64,000 nucleotides of DNA from Scalesia atractyloides (GCA_947069175.1 CAMTDV010000013.1:28027857-28091856); one strand, 5' to 3'; counted from the first letter of the stretch, positions 10,589-22,798 are shown. Notes: a model not told the origin generated them from the sequence alone. Numbers and translations are program-made.

Positions 10589-11292
10589 AACGATCATTTT
10601 GCATTTTGTTTATCAAGCGATAAACTTATATCTTGTTTTTACCAACATAACTTTATATAAAATTTAGACTTGCTAGAACACTAAATACCATATTTTAACC
10701 CCAATCCAAATCAAGTAATGCATTTAGTCATAATTAACGTGTGTTAAACTAGTACAGTATGGACTCTAAATAGTCGGGTGTCACGCCTCCTAGTTATTAG
10801 ACCATGTGTAGCGGTAAGGCATATGGTTTGGTCTTTTTTCCATGTGGTGTGCACATCATCAAAGCCTGAAAATCAGGTAAAATGATGTAGTGGATAAGGC
10901 ATGTGAAATTAGTGGGTTTAGAACTGAAAGAAAATAAAAAAAAATGGATTGGTTAATACACTAGTCAACTAATCACCATCTCTATTTCTCTCTTTCACTA
11001 CGTGATACAAATCACGAACAATTGCCCAAAATGTCAAACCACATGGGAATGAGACGCTATAAAGTATGTGATTGCATGTGGTTTTTGCCAACTACATGCT
11101 CACTACACATGTTCTTACAAGCTTTTATTTTTAAATTACTTTATTTAATATGCTATCATCTAATAATATGTTTTTAATTATTTGTAGTTTACAAGAAATA
11201 AAAATGGGTAAAAACAAATTGACAATTTAACCCACTCCAATCCATTTACTTTTATCCAACCTCTTTGATTTATTCAGAGTTAAATACCTTTG
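10589..11292 (+). repeat. 704-base direct duplication, copy 2
   Basis: Second copy of 7254-7956, same orientation, 3.3 kb downstream, with the same MITE at the same internal position. Confidence 0.85.
10800..11114. mobile_element. Tourist-like MITE, copy 2
   Basis: 315 bases with TTA on both sides (10797-10799, 11115-11117) and ends GACCATGTGTAGCGG and, inward from the right, GAACATGTGTAGTG. It is a descendant of the same insertion as 7457-7773, not a separate transposition. Confidence 0.75.
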
Positions 11293-11745
11293 TAATTCTT
11301 GTGTTCTCGTTACATGGTATCATTCTATAAGAAATATGAGTTGCAATAGTAACTTATTTTAGAAAGCTTAGTTATATTTGTGTAAAATAAACACTATTTA
11401 TGTAACTTACTCAAAACTAATAACAATAGTTCAAAAAAAAACACCCTTCTTCTTGGAAGATTGACACATTAGAATCTCAACACCTTTGAAATCTAATTAA
11501 ATTAAGCTGGTGATAATAATTTCAACACCTTTGAAAAACTTGAAGAACAAGAAGAAGATAATATCAAGTTCCAACCAACACATTGATTTCATTTGGGTCA
11601 ATTCAGTTTTAAGATCACAAGTTTCTAAAGGAATACACAAAGTAATATTGATAATGAATATAATTAAATGGGGGGTGTATTGTAAATTCCATATTGAATT
11701 GTACGTAAATTCTTCCTTTTTAAATTCCAATCGCAAGTTTCTCCA
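11293..11745. other. No gene; AT-rich spacer
   Basis: AT-rich sequence up to the Harbinger-like element. Overlapping short ORFs on both strands (11497-11736 minus, 11510-11911 plus) have no domain or compositional support. Confidence 0.5.
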
Positions 11746-11748
11746 TAA

Positions 11749-13657
11749 TCCGCTCGGTGTGGGGGGTCAGCCTGGCCTGGTGACGCGCCCCAACACCATC
11801 TCGGGTGGGCCGGCGGCGTCAAGGCGGGCTTCTACGATTCGTTGGAGACGGGGCGAGTGTGGACAAAAAACTAGCCGTTCAACGGCACATTTATTTAAAA
11901 AAAATCTTTAAAATTAATAAATTTACCTATAAATACACCAAAATCATCCCACTTTTTTACACACTTCAACCAAATATCTCTCTCAAATTTATAAAATCCT
12001 TCTACTTTCTTACAATTCTTCTACCTTTTATAAAATTATTCCACTTTTGCCATGGATCAATACAACCCGAACCCGAACCGACCCGAACCCAAACGCGAAC
12101 CAGAACCCAAACCAAAACATTTTCTCGGTACCCGGCTACTATCCTACTTTGGAACCGAGTTGGTCATCCTCACGATTTTCGTACGACGCTTTTGGGGTTT
12201 TCAACAAACCCCCAACGCTTTTTCTCAAATGAGCCAACTCCAATCGATGCAACAAATGCAGTCGTTGCAACAAATGATGATGCGAAACCCATTCAATTCG
12301 CAATTTCAATCACAACCACAATATTCCCCAACACTGGAGTCTCTCCAACCATAACCCGAAGAAGATGACATTCAAGATTTTTTTCCGGAGATGAAACCGC
12401 AATCCTCGAAACGAAAAAAAGGGAAGCAACCTATGGGTGAGAAAGATCAACCTTCGAAAGGGAAGCCAAAACTTTGGACGAAGATCGAAGAGGAGGCGTT
12501 AGCCAATGCGTGCGTTAGCAATTCAAAAAGCCTCATTATCGGTATATAAAAATATATAAATTTTATCCCAAAAAATTATAGATTTTACTTTTTTTAATAT
12601 AACTTTTGCTACATTTTAAAAATATAGGTAACAACCGAAACCGGCGAAGGGTTTTGGAAAGAAATACTATCGAAGTTTCTTGCAATTATGGAACAAGGTC
12701 ATTATCGTGACATCGATTCCATCTCTTCGAAGTGGCGAAAGATGCATCCAGTCATTAACCGGTTTTCGGTGATATATAATAATTTATATACTGGTCGCTG
12801 TAGTGGGATGAGTGATGAAGACGTTTTTAAAGAGGCAATGCGTAAACACGAAGATACGCACCGGACCGTTTTCCCCCACGTGCGTGCTTGGGAAGTTTTG
12901 CGAACCAGTAACAAGTGGGCTCCGGTTCCAAATGAGGTTGATTGGCTAAACGAACAAAAACCTCGGAGACCGTTAGTTATAGTGCGGGGGGGCTCGGACG
13001 CACGATGCCAAATAAATATGAACGACGAGCCCGAATTTGACGATGAAGAGTTTGTGGTTCGAGAGGAGGAACGTCCCCCGAGCAGGGACAAATCCAAAAA
13101 GGCGGCAGCTGCAAAAAACAAGCCGCGACAGGGGGCACTCCCAAAATGGACGAGTTTATGGTACAGTTCAAAGAGTTCTCCGAGCTCACGGCTCAAAAGG
13201 CAAGAGCGAAGGAACATGAGGTGGAAGAACGGGTTCGGTTGAAGAATAAGAAAAACGAATATAAAGAGTGGGAGATAATGACAGCCGACATAAGACATAA
13301 ACGCGTATCCGGAAGAAGATAGACCGATTTGCGAAAAATGAAAGAAAAGATCGCTAAAAAGTGGAGTTCTTAGGATTTTTTTAGGTTATGTTTTTTATTT
13401 TTTAGGTTATTTTTATATTTTTTAGGTTTTTTTTAGATTATGTAATGTGTGGTTTTTAATACTAATGATTTTATTTTATATTAGTAAATGTTAAAAACTA
13501 GTTGAATTAAAAAAAAAGAAAAATAAATTAACTATGTGAGGTCGGGTCGTCACCCATTTCCTTGGTTTCATCCTTGGAGGGTCCTCCAAGGACTCTGACG
13601 TGGCGCTGACGTGACTGGTCGTCCTCCATGGAGGCCCGTCACCCACACCGAATAGCC
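11749..13657 (+). mobile_element. PIF/Harbinger-like element with ORF1 only
   Basis: 1.9 kb bordered by TAA on both sides (11746-11748 and 13658-13660). Inverted ends share TCGGTGTGG: the left reads TCCGCTCGGTGTGGGGGGTC and the right, read inward, GGCTATTCGGTGTGGGTGAC. The GC content is clearly higher than the flanks at both ends. It contains a decayed Myb/SANT-like ORF1 but no DDE transposase ORF, so it is non-autonomous. The TAA duplication and the ORF1 type both fit PIF/Harbinger. Confidence 0.7.
12052..13373 (+). pseudogene. PIF/Harbinger ORF1 (Myb/SANT-like, NAM-associated type), decayed
   Basis: In active PIF/Harbinger elements ORF1 is a nuclear DNA-binding partner of the transposase. 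Such proteins are often mis-annotated in plants as glutathione S-transferase T3-like. The start ATG is at 12052 with a Pro/Asn/Gln-rich N-terminus; a stop at 12352-12354 replaces a probable Gln codon. The Myb/SANT-like helix begins at about 12475 (LWTKIEEEALANACV) and is split by an AT-rich intron of about 86 bases (12542-12627, GT..AG). It resumes with GEGFWKEILSKF and SISSKWRKMHPVINRF in the second exon. A frameshift near 13140 separates the C-terminal charged coil (RAKEHEVEERVRLKNKK), which ends at about 13373. The exon phases no longer match by simple splicing. It has at least one stop and two frame breaks. Confidence 0.7.
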
Positions 13658-13660
13658 TAA

Positions 13661-14989
13661 CCATAAAAAATTCCGTGTTTCGTCACAATCATGACTGCAC
13701 TTTTAATAGAAACTCACATAACTTCTTCTCCGCCCCCACAACTGTTTCGTTGCCATGCAACCCGTGAACCACCCCAAGCACCGCCACTGGTTCAAATCAC
13801 CTTCGTCGCACCATACTCTCAGTTAGCCGTGTGACCATCCTAAGCGCTCAGATGATCGTTTGACTGTTAGGGTATTAGATCAAACCCTCTTCTGAGTCTA
13901 GTTCGCATATAGATATATTATATCTACGAATTCTAGTTTCGTTTAGATTTTCTGACGACTAAAACATCTAATATATATTTATATCTACCTATGACTCAAC
14001 AAATAGACATGGAATATTTATGAAGGATAGAAACGTGTCTAGTGGTCTGAAATTATATCCGGAGAAGATGATCGTGTTTTCGTTCGACACTAATTGGATC
14101 CCATGAGTTATTCGTTTAATAGATATATGGTTTAAACCAGAAAAATTCAGATTGCGGTTGTATATATAAACACATAGGGTGTGATTTTATATATAAGAGT
14201 GGATTATGTTAATAATGATATGTTATTAGTTCAAAAAATAGTTTTTTTAGTTATAGCAAAGGCTCTAACGGGTTAGATGAACATGCACTAAACAACTGAA
14301 GCTATAGTTTATTTTATTATATTTTTTATGAATAATTTGTCTACTCATTTGCTTTATGCATGTATTTTTCCACACCCTTGTTTATTGGTTATTCAAACCG
14401 TTATTAATTTAATGGACATCGAAATAGATATTTAGTCCAAATGGGTTTTCTTTTATGTCCTATTAAATTGTGAAATCAGACACAGATTGATAGATTATAG
14501 CTAAAGATTGAATTTTGGTTTCAAATATTAGTTCGGGCTGCTACCGTTTAAGGCTCCTAAAACGCACGTTCACTTTAGTATCACATGTAGTTCTTTCTAA
14601 AATCTTAGTAAAACGGCCACCAGATGCATATACTATATATATATATATATATAATGTTATTTTAAGAAAATATAAAAGTGTGAGAATGATAAAAAAGAAT
14701 CTAAACCATTAGATATTTAATCTAATGGTTGAGATATTGATAGCAATCTTGTAAATAATGTTGACTATTAAACTAATTAATTTTCTAGATTAAGAGTATA
14801 AAGGTAAATTTAACATTTTTTAATTAAGAAACTAACATTAATGCACATGCAAGTTCCCCCTTATTTTTTAAACGTCAATAACTTTTTATACGTAACTCTT
14901 TTTTTATAAAAAATTATACCATAATAGCGAATGTTTTTTATCTTTAACATGAGTACCAAATTAATATACTTATGTAGAGAAAAAAATTA
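13661..14989. other. Non-coding spacer with TA microsatellite and small hairpin
   Basis: No supported gene. 13690-13900 is GC-richer and looks like decayed untranslated or genic sequence but has no sustained frame. A TA microsatellite lies at 14632-14652. A perfect 11-base inverted repeat (AACCATTAGAT, loop ATTTA) lies at 14704-14730. Confidence 0.5.
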
Positions 14990-15101
14990 TGTCTCACTTG
15001 GATGTTTTAGTCCATGGTGTTTTTTCTATGTTCATACAAGGGTGTTTTAATTGTAGGTTGTTATTTCTGTTCTTCGTAAGATGTATGCCTTCAATATACA
15101 T
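14990..15101 (+). repeat. Flank matching the sequence downstream of the A 3' LTR
   Basis: The block including gatgtatgccttcaatata just before the truncated LTR resembles the host-like block at 38073-38200 and its copies at 41615 and 45175, which itself contains two versions of the motif. Either the insertion site was internally repetitive or the left end was rearranged by recombination between such blocks. Confidence 0.55.
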
Positions 15102-17925
15102 GGGGCGCTCGTAGGGCGCAAGAGGCCTGTGTCTGGAGAATTTTTGCTTAGCATCCACACATGTTGGCAAAAACCAATATGTTCGAAACTATGGATTCCC
15201 AAACTGCTATGACACGTTTTAGGACACTTGTAAGCTTCGACCTACACCCTTTAACACCTGGCATCAGCTCCTTCAAGCTCTCCAACTATAAATATGTGCC
15301 AACGTTCACCATTTGAACTTACACCTTTCTCATTCACAACTCTATCTCCCTCCTCTGGAAGTTCCTAACTAAAAGGAACATCCAACTTAGTTCTATTGCA
15401 TTCTAAGAACCTTTTGTAAGTGTTCCTTCCTCTTGTAAGTGTTCCTTCCTCTTGCATTTTCATTTATAGGCTTTTATAGCCAAAACTCAAGCGTTTTACA
15501 GAAAATGCCTTGACTTTCGGTTAAGACCATTATGTTCTAGCCATTGTTCGTAACGAACGTGGCTAAGTGATCATAATAAGGTATGTGTTAGTCCCTATAA
15601 AGGGCACCTCCTGAAGATCACGTTTACTAGACCAATTGACGGGTCAAAGTTATTATATTAAAAAGTCAAACAGGCCATTTTTCGAAAATGTTATAATTTG
15701 ATCTTATATATGTCATGAAACCTGTTTTGACACTTAAACAAGTTGGTAATAATTATTAGAACATGTAAGAACATGTTCGGCTTGTCAATTTCAGTTCTAG
15801 GGTCGGTTCGCAACCGAAATTCGCAAAGTTTGACTTCTGCTTTGACTTTCAATTCTGCCCCGATTTAGATTAGTTAGCTACTGATCTAAAGTTGCATTAT
15901 GATCATAATATAATGTAGCATAACCCTCTGAGGTTATATTACATGATCATAATCAGAATCTGAGTTTATGCACAAGTTCCATAATTATGCTATTTTGACT
16001 AAAATACCCTTTTTGCATAAAAAGAGGTTTTAATGATAATGAACTTGAAAATGAGTTTCCTACTAATGTAATATTATAATTAGGATTATTTGGGATGTCA
16101 AAACAGATTATCAACTGAGTTTATAAACAAGTCCTTGTATGATGTCGATAAATAACGATAAGGCCCTTGTGGCTTATAAAATGGTTTTAATCACATCTTT
16201 TTAAAGTAAAACTTTTACCTACTGATATGTTATATTAAATGACATATCTAAGACTTGATAATCTGATCATAACATCAGTTTGCTTTAAATATCGCATAAA
16301 TCGTCATTTTACGACACAAATGCCATTTCGGCGCATAATATAGTTTTAAACCATATTTACTAACCAATACTTGTTACCTATTGATTCTAAAACTTATTTT
16401 AAATATTTTTACAGTAGGTACATGATACAAACTCAGAATCCCAAATAATTTATAAACTATGTGTAAAATGACCAAAATGCCCCTTCAGTGCATAGTTTGG
16501 TCATAAAAGATAAATTACACATATAATTAATTTCCTACTGATATTATATCATAAATAAGTTATTTTTTCTGAATACTTATGGTTATAACATTAAATTATA
16601 TTCAAGTTCCTTTTATACGGTGTAAATTATCGAACTGCCCTTATGAGTCATAATTTCATTTTAAAACCTTAGCGGGCATATAAGTTGATATCCTACTGAT
16701 ATTATAACTTATTTATAATATAATGGCATATAGAACTTGTCCATGACTTATCCGGTTACCCGGTATTGCTAATATGCGTACGGTTAAGCATATGTAACTA
16801 GATTACGAAAATTAACCGAAACGGGTCTAACCTTGTCATTTAAGTCTCAAAATCCAGAATGTTTATAGTTTATCCATATTATACAAGTCAAGGTACTTGT
16901 TGGGATTAAACTACATCCTATCCAATCATTGTTTAATCTAGTGTTATACGTTTTGATCAAGTACGCTTGTCGGTCTAAGTCTATGACTTAAACAAGACCG
17001 TTAGTATTTAATTGGTTAGCTTATGCCATAATACACACTAGAGACTTGCCGGTAAACGCTATCTGCACTTAGTACTTTTTGTGTACGGCTGAGTTAATCA
17101 ATCTTGCGTTAAAACAAAGACTAGCTCAGGTAAATACTCTCGACTTATTTTTCCTATACGATAAATTATTACCGCTTGGTCGGAAATGGGATCATCGAAT
17201 GCCGGATTGTGGCTAGTAAATCCGCATATTCTGTTTTAGTCAGCTTTGTTTGATAACTTAAACATCGGGGGTTAACTACCGTGTCCTGGATATCCTCGGC
17301 TCATTACATTAGAAAATGGTCATGACCTTAGCACGGGGTGTAGGCATACACCTGACAGACGCTCAAATGCAACTACCCACACTTGTTGGGGATAACTCCT
17401 TCGTGAGTTCATATGTGGTGTGTACGTTAATGATGCCTCGGTTTTTGTACTGGGCCCTGTATGTATGGACAAACATGTAAATCTGTTAACAAGGTTGGAC
17501 GGTCAACTTTCCCAAGTTATAAAAGATTTTGTGCTGATACGCACTTAAAACATTTTAATTAAATGATTTCAAAATGAGTCAGTTGGGTGTATTTACCAGC
17601 GAAACGTATTTTCAAAAGACTAAGTTTGCAGGTACAATACGAAAATAGGCTGGAAGTGCTCGGTAGTGATAAGAGGATCTTGCAAATCCTAGATCTGCCC
17701 AAAGTGTGTTTTACATTTTTTCTTTGTACAATTTATGATCGGCCTGTGGATTTTCTATTACGAGCCTGTATATTATTTTGTATTTCAAACATTTGGTTTG
17801 TAATAGTAATTTAAATCCAAGACTTCCAATGTGCTGTGTTTAATTGACCATGATGATATCAACTTTACGTCACGATATTCCCCACCGGGCCCACCGGTGT
17901 TTGGTTGAAAATACGGGGTGTGACA
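15102..17925 (+). repeat. 5' LTR of element A, 5'-truncated
   Basis: Matches the 3' LTR (34610-38072) from about its position 640 onward and ends TGTGACA directly before the PBS. The missing segment includes the minisatellite part of U3. A 20-base block ttgtaagtgttccttcctc is duplicated at about 15415-15455 only in this copy. Confidence 0.85.
15287..15293 (+). promoter_or_regulatory. TATA box of A 5' LTR
   Basis: TATAAAT in CCAACTATAAATATG aligns with TATAAAA at 35462 in the 3' LTR. A GC-rich cluster (ggggcgctcgtagggcgca) lies 180 bases upstream. Confidence 0.55.
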
Positions 17926-17928
17926 GGT

Positions 17929-17942
17929 TGGTATCAGAGCCA
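17929..17942 (+). other. PBS of element A, initiator-Met tRNA type
   Basis: TGGTATCAGAGCCA starts three bases after the LTR end. It is complementary to the 3' end of plant initiator tRNA-Met and primes minus-strand synthesis. Confidence 0.9.
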
Positions 17943-18095
17943 ACGTTTGAGAGAATTAAACACTAGCCTTTTGTGTTTAATCTCAAACTTACACAAGCAC
18001 ATTCCTTAGACTTCCAAGTCTAGGCATTGACCTAGGATTACTCATTTCATTATTAAGTTATTAGTATTGTTTTTTAATTGATTTTAACAGGAAAA

Positions 18096-19140
18096 ATGTC
18101 GCCACTTGTACGAGGAAGAGGCAAAGGACCAATGAGGGGAGGACCCTCAAGACATATCCCTCCACATCCACATCACCCGAACCCCTATGAAGATTCGGGG
18201 AATTCATGGCCATTGTCACAACATTCACCTTCCCATACCTAAAATTCTTATCACTCGTACCATTCACATCATTCACACCACTCTCACCATTCCCATCATT
18301 CTTATTAGGATGAATTTAACCCCAACCAGTACTTTAACACACCCCCAGCTGATCAGAATCAGTTGGATTAGCCAAATCCAATGGACGAGGACTCTGATCC
18401 GGAGATGCCGCCGTCAGGTTCAAAAGCGCACCTCATTGAGATATCGAGTGATTCAAATTCTTATGCCGGATCGCCATATCAAGGTCCTAATGAGTGGGAC
18501 CAATATTGGAACCAATTTACCTTTGTCAACACTCCTTCTCATAACTCTCAACCACCTCCTATACAAGAAGATGTTCACATGGAACCAGTGGACATCATCA
18601 GCCGCCACCTGAGCCGCCGAGGAGGAAACAAGGAGCACGTATGTCAGTACGTGTAGGTCAATGGCCGAGTTCGCTACGACCATTGCCTAAACCCTACCCC
18701 ACCATTCAAGAGGACCCACAAATGGGTGGACCCTCTAATGCGTCACCTGTGGTGGAACCAACACCACCTCCAATGGTTCAACCACCACCAGCGGTTATAA
18801 TAACCCTATCCCAACATATCCGGATACGTCTGGATATGATCCTTTTAACCCATCGACAGCTGTTGATTACCAAGCATGGTCGCATGACCCTTACATGCAA
18901 GCGGTCATGCACAACGCACTTTACCCGTCTCCTTTGCCACCTGCTTATCCATCTATTGGATGTCCAAGTTATGGGTATCAGTATCCTAGTGTACCACAAC
19001 CTCCGCCACCACTTGAGGCCATCAATGAGGCTTCAGAACGAATGAAAGAAATGAAACAACAAACGGAGAAAACGGAGAAGAAGACGAACAAGTTCTTCAA
19101 GAAACTCTCCAAACTGGTTAAGGGAAAGAAGGACGAGTGA
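18096..19140 (+). pseudogene. Leader ORF of element A, His/Ser- and Pro-rich, decayed
   Basis: A separate coding-like region lies between the PBS and gag, about 345 codons if frames are followed. It starts at ATG 18096 just after a run resembling a 3' splice site (ttgattttaacag). Features in order: a basic GRGKGPMRGG opening, a repeated H-S-H-H-S tract (about 18245-18310), an acidic-Ser patch (MDEDSDPEMPPSG, IEISSDSNS), a Pro-rich middle, and a Lys-rich coiled tail (KKTNKFFKKLSKLVKGKKDE) with a stop at 19138-19140. It has several stops and at least two frame changes (near 18600 and 18790). I recognise no enzymatic domain. It may be an additional ORF of this element lineage or a split part of gag. 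Elements B and D lack it. Confidence 0.6.
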
Positions 19141-20183
19141 AGTCTTTTCTAATAATATATGTTAGTCTCTGCGAGGACATTGTTATTTCTTTAGTCCCTG
19201 TGTGGACATTTTTATTTCTTTAGTCCTTGCATGGACAATTTATTTCGTTGTTTCTAGTATTGTAACTTCTATTGAAATTTAATGAAGTATTTTGGAATTA
19301 TATATATGTATTCATCCTTTTCAAAGCAAGCGTCTCGATTTTATTCGAAATTTTTGCTCTGCTAAATAATTTCAAAAAGATCTTAATTTAGCCAAGTGGC
19401 ACAGGCCACATATTTGGCCAGCTTATAAATGATAGTTAAGGATGAAAGGGCCTTCTATCATGATAGTTAAGGGAAGTTATCAGTCTATCCAGAGGTGGTG
19501 GACTAAGTTCAAGCCTCCAAGTCATTAAGGTCGAATGTGACCAGGACTATGAATCAACCATTAAGGTACTCTTATGTTACCATTCAGTAATGTTCATACT
19601 CCTGGTAGCGTGGCTTGAAGAACCACACTAGCCGTCTAGGTAAATGGACTATGTCCTAAAACCTATTTATAGTGATCCCAGCTAATATCATCAATATGAT
19701 GATAATAACTGACATCCATTAGAGATGCAGGCCAATGTGCCATATTTTATGTCCATTAGTGACAGGCCAATGTGCCATATTTTATGTCCATTAGTGACAT
19801 ACCAATGTGCCATATTTTATGTCCATTAGTGACAGGCCAATGTGTCATATTTTATGTCCGTTAGCGACAGGCCAATGTGCCTTATTTTAATGTCCTTCAT
19901 GACAAGCCTATGAGCTAATTATTTGCCTAATGGCAATGACAGTTGTGATATTACAATCCATTGTCTGATAATATATGGACTACGTCCAAATTATAATTTG
20001 CCTTTGATGGTCCTTTTGAGACCTAGGCCACAAATAGATATAATAAGCCTAAGAGTTGTGATGTTATTCACAGTAGCCTGATTAGGAGATGGATTGTCAT
20101 ATCCAATGTTTACAGCCAATATGGTTATTAATACCATAGCTAGAAGAAATTTAATTTGGTGTTTAGAACCAAAGCTTTAAAGA
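19141..20183 (+). other. Non-coding region between leader ORF and gag
   Basis: No supported gene. It starts with three loose repeats of the type tagtcc-tgtggacattttta (19163-19245) and contains the 35-base tandem array at 19712-19910. Confidence 0.6.
19712..19910 (+). repeat. 35-base tandem repeat in element A
   Basis: Five to six copies of a unit containing gacaggccaatgtgccatat followed by tttatgtccattagt, with a few substitutions per copy. It is direct, without spacers, and internal to the retrotransposon. Confidence 0.85.
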
Positions 20184-21270
20184 ATGGCCAACTCAGATGA
20201 GGTGCAAAGTAGCCACCGGGATGTTAACTCTAATAACGCAGAAAATATAGCCATTAATAATGAAGATTTCCAAGCTCGCATAGACGTAGATGTGGGAAAG
20301 GCCATGGAAAAGGCCATAGAAAAACTTAGGGGTCGAGTACTACTCGCTCCAGACCATTATCAATCGCACCATCCTCAGCTCATAAAGAGTGATCAGTTCA
20401 CTCTTCAAATGCGAAGAGTGAACCAAAGAAAATAGAATTTGCTGATAGCACCCGTTCTTCTAAAGACTGATGTACCTACAAATATTCCGTCTCCTGCAAG
20501 CCCGGGGATTTTAATGGGGAAAATGAGCTGTTGAACCTTGAAATGGCTAGACAAGATGGAAACGAATGTGGATATCAGCGGATGTGCTGAAAAGGATGTG
20601 GTAAAGTATGTATCACAATCCTTCAAAGGTGATGCCTTAATTTGGTGGAAGGCTATGATCCAATCCTCAGGTAAAGTATATCTGTACAATTTGGGATGGT
20701 CAAAATTTGTGGACCTTGTTAAGGAAACTTACTGCCCACCCCATGAGGTGGAAAAGATAGTCATATTTCCTGACTCTCACAATGAAGAACCTAGATTGTC
20801 GGAAGTATGTTTCCGATTTCAATTCCCTAGCTAGGTTAGTTTCCTTTTTAATTACCCCTGAAACGAAATGCATTGCGCGTTTTATTAATGGGTTATCGCC
20901 CGAGATAAAGGGGATGGTAAAGGCTGCTCAGCCTACTACCTATAGGTCCGCTGTTGACTTATCTCTCTCCATCACCTTGGATTTGGTAAGGCAAAAGTCA
21001 GTTAAGACAGCGACTGATGGGAAAAGAAAACGGGAGGATGATAACTCCCAAAGGTTTAAGAAGAAAGGAAATTTTGGGTTCAAGAAGAACCAACATAGGT
21101 CTGATGATAGACCTCTATGCAAGACCTGTAGCCGCAGGCATTGGGGGCAATGCAATACCAACCCTTAGATTAAACCTTGTGGTATTTGCAAAAGAAAGGG
21201 GCATAAGACCCACGAATGCAAAAATCTTAAAGATGCCAGCTGTTATGGCTATAATGAGAAAGGCATATTA
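20184..21270 (+). pseudogene. gag: gag of element A
   Basis: Structural protein of the element particle. Starts at ATG 20184 (MANSDEVQSSHRDVNSNNAE). A stop near 20433 and frame changes follow, then the retrotransposon capsid core at 20538-20834 (GDALIWWKAMI, YNLGWSKFVDLVKETYCPP). This continues in another frame at 20782-21168 (FINGLSPEIKGMVKAAQPTTYRSAVD, then a Lys/Arg-rich stretch). Cys/His clusters of the nucleocapsid follow (CKTCSRRHWGQC, CGICKRKGHKTHEC) and a third degenerate one. At least three frame changes and several stops make it non-functional. Confidence 0.8.
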
Positions 21271-21377
21271 AGCCCAATTGCTCTAAGAACCCCACAAATA
21301 ATGATGCAAAGCCTGGAGAGGCTAAGAAAGGGAATGCTTGTGCTTTCCAGATGAATGCTAGGGAGGCCGTTAATGAC

Positions 21378-22596
21378 AACAACGTCATAACAGGTACTTT
21401 CTCATCCATGATATATATGCTAGAGTTCTTTTTTATTCGGGTGCAGATAAGTCTTTTGTAGACCATAAGTTTAGTAAACTATCAAACTTACCCATAAGAA
21501 CTCTAGATAAAACTTATGAGATAGAACTTGCTGATGGAACTTTAGAAATAGCATCTTCTATTCTTGATGGATGCTCTATATTCATTAAGAATCATTCCAT
21601 TCCTATCTCTCTTTTGCCAATGAAATTAGCGGAGTTCAATGTAGTTTTAGGCATGGATTGGTTATCCCATAACCAAGCCCGTATTGCCTGTGATAAGAAA
21701 CTTATCGAAATTAAAACCCCAACTGGTGAAATGATCACCATCACTGGAGATTCACACTATGGATTGCCAGACAAAGTGTCGTTATTTAAGGCATCCAAGT
21801 GTTTAAGGAAAGGTTGTGTCATTTACATGGCACAAGTCACTATCAACGAACCTAAGCCCAATATTCAAGACCTTCCAGTGATTTCGGAGTATTCCGATGT
21901 CTTTCCTGAAGAACTACCAGGTCTACCTCCAGATAGACAAGTAGAGTTTAGGATTGTCATCCTACCTAGATCAGCACCCGTAGCTAGAGCTTCATACCGA
22001 TTAGCACCAACGGTAATGAAGGAGTTAAGGACGTAGTTAGATGAACTCTTAGAGAAAGGCTTTATTCAATCAAGTTCCTCGCCATGGGAGCTCCAATTCT
22101 TTTCGTTTAGAAAAGGACGGTTAAATGCGGATATGAATTGACTACCGCAAACTGAACAAGATAAAAATCAAGAACCGTTACCCATTACCCAGGATTGACG
22201 ATTTATTCGATCAACTTCAAGGGGCTAGTTATTTCTCCAAGATTGATCTAAGATCTGGATATCATCTGTTGAAGGTTAGGAGTGAGGATGTTCCTTAGAC
22301 TGCCTTTAGAACCCGATATGGTCATTTTGAATTTCTAGTGATGCCTTTTGGGCTCACAAATGCACCTGCAGCATTCATGGATCTCATGAATAAAGTCTGC
22401 AAACCATATTTGGATAAGTTTGTAATTGTCTTCATAGACGAATTACTTATCTACTCTCGTAATCAAGTTGATCACGAGAAACATCTTTGGTGCATTTTAG
22501 AACAGCTAAGGCAAGAGAAGCTTTATGCTAAGTTCTCTAAGTGTGAGTTTTGGCTTAGAAAAGTCCAATTTCTTGGACACATTGTAAGTGAACATG
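21378..22596 (+). pseudogene. pol: pol of element A, 5' part: protease and reverse transcriptase fingers/palm
   Basis: The protease begins about 21395. The active-site triplet reads FYSGADKS, with TAT (Tyr) at 21434-21436 where the catalytic Asp is expected. The conserved FNVVLGMDWLSHNQA strand follows. The region at 21870-22036 (SEYSDVFPEELPGLPPDR, VEFRI) leads into reverse transcriptase. A TAG near 22034 interrupts it, frames break between 22090 and 22330, and it resumes with MPFGLTNAPAAFMDLMN. The polymerase motif reads VFIDELLIY, so the second Asp of the usual [FY]xDD is Glu. The gene is then cut at 22601 by element B and continues at 32479. Both enzymes look catalytically dead. Confidence 0.85.
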
Positions 22597-22601
22597 GTAT
22601 C
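22597..22601 (+). repeat. Left target-site duplication of element B (GTATC)
   Basis: GTATC directly precedes the B 5' LTR, and the same five bases directly follow the B 3' LTR at 32479-32483. Removing B and one copy restores the reading of A through the RT region. Confidence 0.95.
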
Positions 22602-22798
22602 TGTAACATTTGTGTAAAACGGGTTCCAAAAACCCGCTCCGTTTGAAAATCAAGTATTTAATTGAAGTTCGTTGCGCATTTAGTTGTGTTATTTAAATTG
22701 TTATTTATAGATAATAAGTAAATAATTAATTAACACCTATAAAAATATATATAAAGTAATTCAGCTAAAAATAATAAAAATAAAAGAATTAAACAAAA

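Noticed and set aside
11497..11911. 79-codon minus and 133-codon plus ORFs left of the Harbinger element
   Set aside because: AT-rich frames crossing the element border; no domain and no coding bias.
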